Below the pieces are notes generated by a model, which saw only the letters and a list, made by a program, of their open reading frames with translations, was not told the origin of the DNA and searched no databases. A program made the translations under genes and the position numbers. Of a stretch of 64,000 nucleotides of DNA, positions 27,258-34,246 are shown one piece after another (positions within the stretch are counted from its first letter, which is position 1; every line of letters begins with the position of its first letter). This DNA comes from Caldilineales bacterium (GTDB lineage Bacteria > Chloroflexota > Anaerolineae > Caldilineales > Caldilineaceae), in the NCBI GenBank assembly GCA_012271135.1, contig JAAXGZ010000064.1:1-64000 (forward strand), given 5' to 3'.

Positions 27258-28244
27258 ATGCTCAACGTTGCCGTGGTCGGTATCGGGAACATCGGCCAAA
27301 ACCATTCCCGCATCTACCAGGCCCACCCGGACACGGAACTCGTGGCAGTGGTGGACGTCGTCGAAGCCGCCGCCACCGCCGGGGGCAAACGGTTCGGCGT
27401 TCCCCACTTTACGTCCATCCCGGACCTGCTCGCGAGCGATGTCCATGTGGATATGGCCAGCGTCTGCACCGCGGGCAAGGAAAACGGTGGCGACCACTAC
27501 GAGCCGACCATGGCCCTGCTTGGGGCCGGGATCCCGGTGCTGGGGGAGAAACCGATTTCCAACGAACTGCCCAAGGCACGGGAGATGGTGGCCCTGGCCA
27601 GGGAACGCAACTTGCGCTACGGCATCAATCTGAACCATCGTTTCACCCCCGCCGCCATTCGGGCCAAGGAGTGGGTGGACACCGGCCGCCTCGGCGAACT
27701 CAACATCATCAACATGACGATGTGGATCAACAACCCCAACGAGACGTCGGAGCACTTCCACATGCGGGCCCTGCATCCGCACTCCCTGGACGTGATGCGC
27801 TACTTCGCCGGCGACGTCGAGAAGGTGCAGGCGTTTTTCAAGAAGGGCAAGGGCCGTGCCATCTGGTCCAACGTGCAGGTCAATTTGCTCTTCCGGAACG
27901 GCGTCATCGGGCACCTGACCGGCAGCTACGACGCGGGAGGCAGCTTTGGCCTGGAGGCCCTCGAGGTTGTGGGCTCCGACGGTCGCTTCGTCCTGCGCGA
28001 AGCCTGCCAGCATCTGGAGTTCTACCCGCGCCACAGCATGGAAACCGAGTCCTACGCCTACCTGGGCGGCATGATGGCATTCCCGGAGACCTTCGACTCC
28101 CGGATCGCACGCTGGATCGAACAGAACAAGGCAGGCGCGGCACCCGAGGACATCGACGCCTCCGGCGAGGACGCCCTGCGGGTCCAGACCATCATCGAAG
28201 GGGCGATCGAGTCCTGGCACACCGGAAAAGTGGTGTCCGTCTAG
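27258..28244 (+). CDS. Gfo/Idh/MocA family oxidoreductase
   Basis: NAD(P)-dependent sugar or inositol dehydrogenase of 328 residues. The N-terminal Rossmann motif is VVGIGNIGQNH; the family catalytic lysine is in LGEKPIS; the substrate pocket helix contains LNHRFTPA and MRALHPHSLDVMRY. AAAGGACC upstream of ATG 27258 is a reasonable ribosome site. It lies between the PhyH and TIM-barrel genes with gaps of about 40 bases, so co-transcription is very likely. A combination of Gfo/Idh dehydrogenase and TIM-barrel isomerase is typical of oxidised-sugar or inositol pathways. Confidence 0.92.
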   Translation: MLNVAVVGIGNIGQNHSRIYQAHPDTELVAVVDVVEAAATAGGKRFGVPHFTSIPDLLASDVHVDMASVCTAGKENGGDHYEPTMALLGAGIPVLGEKPISNELPKAREMVALARERNLRYGINLNHRFTPAAIRAKEWVDTGRLGELNIINMTMWINNPNETSEHFHMRALHPHSLDVMRYFAGDVEKVQAFFKKGKGRAIWSNVQVNLLFRNGVIGHLTGSYDAGGSFGLEALEVVGSDGRFVLREACQHLEFYPRHSMETESYAYLGGMMAFPETFDSRIARWIEQNKAGAAPEDIDASGEDALRVQTIIEGAIESWHTGKVVSV

Positions 28245-28284
28245 TCCGCTCCGGATCCCCCCATACAACATCAAAGGAGACCCC

Positions 28285-29082
28285 ATGCAGCTTGGCATCA
28301 ATTCGGTCCTTTTCGGAGGTCACGACCTGGAGACCGCCTTCAAGTACGCCAGGCGTGCTGGCTACGACGGCATTGAGCTGGCCGCCATCCCCGCAATGGC
28401 CGACCACTTAGACCTGGATCGATGGCAGGACCAGGCCGAGGACATCCGAAACCTGTCCCGAGCCTACGAATTGCCCCTGCTAGCGATGGAGCAGCCGAGT
28501 CAGGAGCCCGAGGTGATGGAGAAGGCCATGCAGGCCGCCGCCGAGATTGGCGTGCCCATCGTCAACTGCGGACCGGGCGGCGAAGCGGACAACGAGGAGA
28601 GCCTGCAGCAGTCCATCGAGTCTCTGGGACACCTGGCGGACCGGGCGGAGCACTACGGTGTAATCCTCTGCGTTAAGGCCCATGTGGGCAACGCCGTGTA
28701 CAACACGCCCACTACCCTGAAGGTTATGAAGGCCATCTCCAGTCAGGCTTTCGGCATCGACATGGACCCCAGCCACATCCACCGCGCGAACGAGAATCCC
28801 GTCGAAGCCATCGCGGCCGTAATCCAACGGGTAAAGCACGTTCACATCAGGGACTGCCGGGGGCGTCAGGAAGGCCCCGGCGATCCGGAAAACCAAGCCA
28901 ACGGCCGTGGCGACATCGATCTTCTGGGGTACATTCGCGTACTGCACGAACACGGCTACGACGGCCCCTTGAACCTGGAGGTGATTGGCGCCAGGGAGTA
29001 TGGCATTGCCGAATGCTGCGTGATTGCCGCAGAGGCCAAGGGCCACATGCAAGCCTGCCTGCAGGCTTGCGGAGCCCGTTGA
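28285..29082 (+). CDS. Sugar phosphate isomerase/epimerase (xylose-isomerase-like TIM barrel)
   Basis: AP-endonuclease-2/xylose-isomerase-like TIM barrel of 265 residues, probably a metal-dependent keto-sugar isomerase, epimerase or dehydratase. Metal-ligand segments typical of the fold are seen in IDMDPSHIHR, KHVHIRDCRG and the C-terminal LNLEVIG Glu. AAAGGAGA is placed seven bases before ATG 28285, the best ribosome site in this operon. It is the last of the four-gene operon starting at 24961. About 190 bases of non-coding sequence follow before the SulP gene. Confidence 0.9.
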   Translation: MQLGINSVLFGGHDLETAFKYARRAGYDGIELAAIPAMADHLDLDRWQDQAEDIRNLSRAYELPLLAMEQPSQEPEVMEKAMQAAAEIGVPIVNCGPGGEADNEESLQQSIESLGHLADRAEHYGVILCVKAHVGNAVYNTPTTLKVMKAISSQAFGIDMDPSHIHRANENPVEAIAAVIQRVKHVHIRDCRGRQEGPGDPENQANGRGDIDLLGYIRVLHEHGYDGPLNLEVIGAREYGIAECCVIAAEAKGHMQACLQACGAR

Positions 29083-29272
29083 GGACACTGGGACGGAATC
29101 CATGTGGGCGCCGGCTTGTGCCAACAGCCCGTTGACGGACACCCCAAGCTGACGAACAATCGCGCATGCGTCTCCGTGAGACATCCCCGCCTACGAACGC
29201 CGGACCGGACCTGTAGGGCCGGCGGTCTGGCCCGCTCGAATTATCCGGACTTCGCCTGCGGAGGCCCCTCCC

Positions 29273-31438
29273 ATGTCTGTGCAGGCTGAAGTCCTGCAAA
29301 CCATATCGAGACCGGTTGAGGCGTCCCTCCAGACCCTGTTGCGGCCTGTTCGATTTTTTAGGGATTACAACCCAGACGACTTTCCCGCCGATCTGGTGGC
29401 GGGCATTACGACCGGCATCATCCTGATCCCGCAGTCGATTGCCTACGCCCTGATTGCCGGACTGCCGCCCGAAGTCGGCCTTTACACGGCGATCGTTGCC
29501 CCGATCGCCGCCGCATTGTGGGGTTCCAGCAATCACCTCCACACGGGTCCGACCAACGCAGAGTCGTTGCTGGTCCTCATGATTGTGAGTTCCGTCGCGA
29601 CCAGCAGCGATCCGATCGAGTTCCTCCTGATCGCGGGACTCCTCACCGTGCTCATCGGTGTCATGCGGCTGGCCTTGGGGTTGTTGCGGGCCGGATTCAT
29701 CATTAATTTCATTTCCGACGCGGTCATGGTCGGCTTTACGGCTGGTGCCGGCCTGCTGATCATCACGTTCCAACTAAGCGGGTTGCTGGGACTGGACGTG
29801 GAACGGACGTTCACGTTCATCGATGCCGCGCGCACCCTCGGGCAGACGTGGGAGGGCCTGCACTTCGTCAGCCTGGCACTGGGTTTGGGCACGGTAATCC
29901 TGATTTTCGCGCTACCGCAGCTCCATCCTCGGTTGCCGTCGCTCTTCCTGTCCGTGTTCCTTATGTCGGTGCTGGTGGCCTCGTTCGGCCTGGCTCACCG
30001 CGGTGTAAGCGTGATTGCGCCAGTGCCGGCCGTTCTGCCCCCTGTCGCCAATCTGCCCCTGACGGATTTCCAGTTGGTCGCCAAGTTGATCCCGGGCGCC
30101 TCGGCCATTGCCCTGATCGGCTTGATCGAGGCCCTCACGATTGCCCGTTCGATCGCGAGCCAGACCGGCCAGCACCTGGACAACAACCAAGAAATCGTCG
30201 GGCAGGGAGTTGCCAACATTCTCGTCGGATTCCTGTCCGGATATTGCGCATCCGGCTCCTTCACCCGCAGCAGGGTGAATCTCAACGCCGGCGGAAAAAC
30301 CCCCATGACGACCCTTTTGTCCGGCGTATTTGTACTGGTGGCCGTGCTTACCCTTGGTTGGGCCATCCGCTACCTGGCCAAACCGGTGCTGGCAGGGTTC
30401 GTGATTGCCACCGCCATCACCCTCATCAACCTGCCCCACGCTCTTCAGATCCTGCGTACGAGCAAGTCGGAAACCTTCATCATGCTCGTTACCTGGGGTT
30501 CGGTGTTCGTCTTCTCCCTGGTCGAAGCAGTGGCCATCGGCATCACCGCCTCGCTGCTCGTGTACGTCTACAAGACCAGCCGACCCCGCGTGATCCCACT
30601 GGTCCCGGACGCGAAGTTCAAGCACCTCCGCGAACGGAACCCCAACAAGGACCCGGTCTGTCCCCAACTGGACATCATCGCCATTGAAGGCGATTTGTAC
30701 TTCGGGGCTGCGAACCATGTGGAGTACCTGCTGAGAAATCGGCTGGCGGATGCCGGACGCCAGTACTACGTTCTGCTGAACCTGCAGAACATGGTGAGGG
30801 TCGATATCAGCGGTGTCCACATGCTGGAGAATTATGTAAATGAAATCAGGGGCCAGGGAGGGGATGTCTATTTCTTCAAGATGACGGACATCGCCCGGCG
30901 CCTGTTCACCTCTTCGGGTTTCATGGACCTGGTCGGCCCGGATCATTTCCTGCACGACGAAAACGCCATCGACTACCTGTTCCATCGTGTGCTGAACCCC
31001 AAGGTGTGCATATACGACTGCCCCCTGCGTGTGTTCCGCGAATGTCAGAACCTACCCAAAATCTCCATCCCCTTCCAGGATAAGGTCCAAGGCATGACTT
31101 CGCTGCCGTATGTACCCCTGATCCACGTGGAGGAGTTGGAGGGCCGATGCACGCGGCGGCCCCTGGACTTCGAACTCATTGACGTGCGGGAGGCGATGGA
31201 GTGGGACCGCGGCCACATTCAGGTGGCGAGGCACATGGCCTACTCGACCTTCAGCGTGGAGGACCTGGATGTGACGCCCGACCGCGAGGTGGTGGTGATT
31301 TCCCGTTCCACCCGTCGCTCGCGCATCATCGCCTACGTGTTGATGGAGTCCGGTTTCAGCAATGTCAAGGTGGTCGAAGGGGGCATGTCCGCCTGGATCG
31401 ACGCCTCCTTCATGACCGCCATAAGCGTGTACACATGA
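29273..31438 (+). CDS. SulP-family anion permease with STAS and rhodanese-like domains
   Basis: Inner-membrane SLC26/SulP transporter (sulfate, bicarbonate or another anion) of 721 residues. The membrane core spans about residues 40-430 with family motifs GIILIPQSIAYALIAGLPP and GYCASGSFTRS. A STAS domain (about 460-580, with VDISGVHML) follows, then a linker with C579-x3-C583-x7-C591, then a rhodanese-like domain (about 610-720). The rhodanese loop reads S677-R-S-T-R-R-S, so the catalytic Cys is Ser and sulfur transfer is unlikely. GGAGG precedes ATG 29273. The stop overlaps the start of the GlpX-like gene (ATGA). It lies just after an operon with a sulfatase-fold enzyme, but the substrate is unproven. 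Confidence 0.92.
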   Translation: MSVQAEVLQTISRPVEASLQTLLRPVRFFRDYNPDDFPADLVAGITTGIILIPQSIAYALIAGLPPEVGLYTAIVAPIAAALWGSSNHLHTGPTNAESLLVLMIVSSVATSSDPIEFLLIAGLLTVLIGVMRLALGLLRAGFIINFISDAVMVGFTAGAGLLIITFQLSGLLGLDVERTFTFIDAARTLGQTWEGLHFVSLALGLGTVILIFALPQLHPRLPSLFLSVFLMSVLVASFGLAHRGVSVIAPVPAVLPPVANLPLTDFQLVAKLIPGASAIALIGLIEALTIARSIASQTGQHLDNNQEIVGQGVANILVGFLSGYCASGSFTRSRVNLNAGGKTPMTTLLSGVFVLVAVLTLGWAIRYLAKPVLAGFVIATAITLINLPHALQILRTSKSETFIMLVTWGSVFVFSLVEAVAIGITASLLVYVYKTSRPRVIPLVPDAKFKHLRERNPNKDPVCPQLDIIAIEGDLYFGAANHVEYLLRNRLADAGRQYYVLLNLQNMVRVDISGVHMLENYVNEIRGQGGDVYFFKMTDIARRLFTSSGFMDLVGPDHFLHDENAIDYLFHRVLNPKVCIYDCPLRVFRECQNLPKISIPFQDKVQGMTSLPYVPLIHVEELEGRCTRRPLDFELIDVREAMEWDRGHIQVARHMAYSTFSVEDLDVTPDREVVVISRSTRRSRIIAYVLMESGFSNVKVVEGGMSAWIDASFMTAISVYT

Positions 31439-32529
31439 CGATTCACAACGGTCGTCCGGCATGGCCAAACCATGAGATACCGGAACATCCGGAACCCTAC
31501 CCCTACGTCTTCATGGGATTCGAGCTGGCGCGGGCTACGGAAGCCGCAGCGCTGGCCGCAGGCCGGTATGTCGGTTTGGGGCTGCCCCAACAGGCGGACG
31601 AAGAGGCCTCTACAAGCCTGCTCAAAGAACTTGGCTGGCTACCGTGCCAGGGGTATGTTATCGGCCACGGGCACCGTGAGCGGGAGGTCCAGAATCCGGA
31701 CAATCCGGCATTGTGGGTTGGAACGGGTTCCGGGCCGGAGATGGACGTGGTCTACGCCGCGGTCGACGGCACAAACCTTCTGGCACAGGGCAGACCCGGT
31801 GCCGTCTCCGTGATTTGCGCCACGCCCCGGGACCAGATGTGGCTGCCCCGCTCGGCCCTCAACATGCAGAAAATCGTGGTGGATCGCAGGGTGGCGAAGG
31901 CCTTGGTACCGGAGTGTCTGGACGCGCCGCCCGGATGGGTCCTGGCCTTGGTGGCACGCGAACTGGACAAGGACATCAGCGATTTGGTGGTCTGGGTACT
32001 CGACAGACCCCGCCACACCAACCTGGTATCCCAGATCCGTCTGGCGGGGGCCAGAGCCCAAATCCGCATTGACGGCGACATCGCCGGTGCCTTGCTGGCG
32101 GGCAATCCGGACAGCCGGGTGGATGTGCTCATGGGCGTGGGCGGGGCGGTGGAGGGCCTCTTGGCAGCCGCCGGCGTCAAGGCCATGGGCGGGGCCATGG
32201 TAACCCGGCTGGCTCCGCGCGACGAGGAAGAGCGCAGGATGGTCCTGGACGAGGGACACGACCTGCAGACCATCCAGGCGCTTGACGACCTGGTCAAGAC
32301 CAACGACATCTACTTCGCGGCCACCGGAATTACCGACGGCGAACTGATACGCGGTGTGACCTTTACGGGCCGGCTCGCGAAAACCCACTCCCTGATCCTG
32401 GGCGAAGGCGGTGTCAAGCGATTTGTGCAGTCCGAACACCCCATGCGCGGCGGTCGTTCGATTGCCATGCAGGACAGTCACACCGTGCGCGCAGCCGATC
32501 CGGAAGCCGTCAGCGTCCCGCGATTGTGA
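31435..32529 (+). CDS. GlpX-like (class II fructose-1,6-bisphosphatase) homologue with altered metal site
   Basis: A 364-residue protein clearly related to GlpX: ATEAAALAAGRYVGLG, VGTGSGPEMD, VDGTNLLAQG, IDGDIAGALL, GVGGAVEGLLAAAG and FAATGITDGELIRGV follow the family order. Of five E. coli GlpX metal ligands, D33 (here D55) and E213 (E240) are kept and E88 is Asp111, but E57 becomes His78 in GHGHRE and D85 becomes Ala108. Normal bisphosphatase activity is therefore doubtful; a sensor role or another phosphatase role is possible. ATG 31435 overlaps the SulP stop in ATGA, so production is coupled to the transporter. Its 3' end overlaps the convergent enolase-family gene by 20 bases. Confidence 0.85.
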   Translation: MTIHNGRPAWPNHEIPEHPEPYPYVFMGFELARATEAAALAAGRYVGLGLPQQADEEASTSLLKELGWLPCQGYVIGHGHREREVQNPDNPALWVGTGSGPEMDVVYAAVDGTNLLAQGRPGAVSVICATPRDQMWLPRSALNMQKIVVDRRVAKALVPECLDAPPGWVLALVARELDKDISDLVVWVLDRPRHTNLVSQIRLAGARAQIRIDGDIAGALLAGNPDSRVDVLMGVGGAVEGLLAAAGVKAMGGAMVTRLAPRDEEERRMVLDEGHDLQTIQALDDLVKTNDIYFAATGITDGELIRGVTFTGRLAKTHSLILGEGGVKRFVQSEHPMRGGRSIAMQDSHTVRAADPEAVSVPRL

Positions 32530-33694
32530 TGTCCCCCACGTGCGCGGCGATGAAGTCCCAGTCGTAGACAACACCCAGGCCCGGTCCCTGCGGCACCGGG
32601 ACGCAGCCATCCTCGTCCAACGCCTCTGGGTGATCCAGATAGCCGCAGGCATATATCGGAGGAACGCAATTCGGCATGTCCGGACCGATGAGTGCCATCT
32701 CGTACATGTGCGTGTTCGGCAGCGCCGACATCAGCGCCCGGTGACCAGGCCCACACGCGTGCAGTTGCAGGTCGAACCCGAGCGCCTGGCACACGTGTGC
32801 GATTTTCAAGGCTCCGGTAATGCCCATGTCGTATTCGGGATCGACATGCACCATGTCGCAGGCACCGTCCAGGAGAAAGTTCGCCTTCAGTTCGATGCCG
32901 CGCACATGTTCGCCCACGAGCAGCGGTGTCCGCAGCCGTTCACGCAGCCGGCGATGGCTGCGCGCCGAGGTTCCGCTGTCGCGGTAGGGATCCTCGTACC
33001 AGAAAAATCCGGCCTCGTCGCAGGCCTGGCCGACGTACAGGGCATCCATCCAGGTACGCAGCTGGCAGGCCGGATCCAGCATCAGCCTCCAGTCGTCGCC
33101 CGCGGCCGCGCGCACGGCCAGGGCGTTCTTGGCCTCCTCGCGGGCGTCGCCTTCGTGCCAGCCATGGATTTTGAAGCCCCGAAAACCTGCTGCCCGGCAT
33201 TCGCGGGCGTAGTCGACATAGGCTTCAATGCTGTCGAGGCCGCCCGGTTCGCGCTGACCGTGATAGGTGCTGGCATAGGTCGGCAACCGAGAGCGAAACC
33301 CTCCAAGCATGGCTGAGACGGAAACTCCGTGTGCCTTGCCGGCCAGATCCCAGAGGGCCAGATCGAGGGGCCCGTGTCCCATATGGTCGTAGGCGCGTGC
33401 CTCGCGCTTCAACTCCTCGTAAATCAGTTCCCGCTGCAGGGGATTCCGGCCCAGCAGCAAGGGTGCCAGCATCCGCATCTGCCCGAGTGTGGATTCGGTA
33501 CCCACCCAATGCGTTACATACTCCCCGCTCAACCCGTCGTCACAGAGAATGCGCACCGCGAAGCGCCGAACCGGCAACGAGCCATCCCGATCGGCAACCA
33601 TGTTGCCTACGCCCTGGGCATCATGTGCTCCAAGGGACAGACCGGCCACCTGAAATGTGAACGGGTGGATCTCCACGCGGCGGATTTGGCTCAT
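32510..33694 (-). CDS. Mandelate racemase/enolase-superfamily protein
   Basis: A second enolase-superfamily enzyme, 394 residues, full length. The N-terminal capping domain includes HMGHGPLDLALWDLAGK. The barrel shows the base region GFKIHGWHEGD (K-x-H rather than K-x-K), metal ligands in LMLDPACQL, FFWYEDPY and LLVGEHVRG, and a later His region HACGPGHRA. It most resembles racemase/dehydratase subgroups acting on acid sugars, but the substrate is unknown. It is convergent with the GlpX-like gene (20-base overlap). The next gene upstream is the T-box/valS unit in the opposite direction. Confidence 0.87.
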   Translation of the reverse strand: MSQIRRVEIHPFTFQVAGLSLGAHDAQGVGNMVADRDGSLPVRRFAVRILCDDGLSGEYVTHWVGTESTLGQMRMLAPLLLGRNPLQRELIYEELKREARAYDHMGHGPLDLALWDLAGKAHGVSVSAMLGGFRSRLPTYASTYHGQREPGGLDSIEAYVDYARECRAAGFRGFKIHGWHEGDAREEAKNALAVRAAAGDDWRLMLDPACQLRTWMDALYVGQACDEAGFFWYEDPYRDSGTSARSHRRLRERLRTPLLVGEHVRGIELKANFLLDGACDMVHVDPEYDMGITGALKIAHVCQALGFDLQLHACGPGHRALMSALPNTHMYEMALIGPDMPNCVPPIYACGYLDHPEALDEDGCVPVPQGPGLGVVYDWDFIAAHVGDITIAGR

Positions 33695-33927
33695 GGCTTT
33701 GGCACCGAATGCATGGTGGAAGGGGAATCGACCTTAGATCCTACCCGCAGGCTGTAATCGCCAAGGACCTCTGGCAGGTCCAAGGCCGTTGATCGGCGCC
33801 TGAAACCGGCCGGTGGGAACCAACCATCCGCCCTCGGTACCTTGGCCACATCGCAGCCCCGCACAGGCAATCCAGCTTCCTGCCTGCCACAGACTTCAAC
33901 CGGCGCCAACCCAAGGAACAGTCCGGC

Positions 33928-33957
33928 TTGACCGCTGCCCGGCAGTCTGCCTATACT
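33928..33957 (+). promoter_or_regulatory. Sigma70-type promoter of the valS T-box unit
   Basis: TTGACC (33928-33933), an 18-base spacer and TATACT (33952-33957): five of six matches in each hexamer. It sits just upstream of the T-box stem I, with transcription expected near 33964. This is the best promoter in the window and supports a housekeeping sigma factor with bacterial consensus. Confidence 0.8.
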
Positions 33958-33964
33958 GGGAGGA

Positions 33965-34219
33965 GTTCAGCAGAGAACTGGATCGCACCGGACCAGTACC
34001 TGCCCAACGCAGCTGCAGAGAAGAGGGCCGCAAGGCTGAAAGCCCTCCGCTGGCAGTGGGCAGCGAAGTCACCGGGAAGCCAGAGCAGGTGAATCGGCGG
34101 ACAGCCTGCTTCGGGTCAGCCCGTTACAGCTGCGCAAGAGAGCGGTGCCGGCTACAACGGGTGCCGAATCAAGGTGGTACCGCGGAGACCGCTTCGTCCT
34201 TGTACGAGCGGTCTTTTTT
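33965..34219 (+). ncRNA. T-box riboswitch (tRNA-Val sensing) in the valS leader
   Basis: Cis-acting leader that reads uncharged tRNA-Val. Stem I is closed by ACCTGC (33998-34003) pairing with GCAGGT (34085-34090), with an internal AGAGAAGAGGGC/GCCCTC arm. A candidate specifier is GTC (34068-34070) in GAAGTCACC, a Val codon. The hallmark T-box AAGGTGGTACCGCG is at 34171-34184; its TGGT can pair with the ACCA end of a tRNA with discriminator A, as in tRNA-Val. GCGGT (34142-34146) can pair with ACCGC to form the antiterminator. An intrinsic terminator follows, then valS. The T-box class is certain; specifier placement is my reading. Confidence 0.93.
34186..34219 (+). terminator. Regulated intrinsic terminator of the T-box
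   Basis: AGACCGC and GCGGTCT form a seven-base-pair stem extended by TCGT/ACGA around the loop CCTTGT, followed directly by six T residues. The left arm follows closely on the T-box, and the antiterminator is expected to be mutually exclusive with it. It lies 28 bases before the valS start. Confidence 0.9.
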
Positions 34220-34246
34220 GTTGCCAACAACAACGGACTCACGGCG

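Noticed and set aside
26292-28301. 669-residue minus-strand ORF
   Set aside because: Antisense to the PhyH and Gfo/Idh genes; Val/His/Gly-rich shadow with no motifs.
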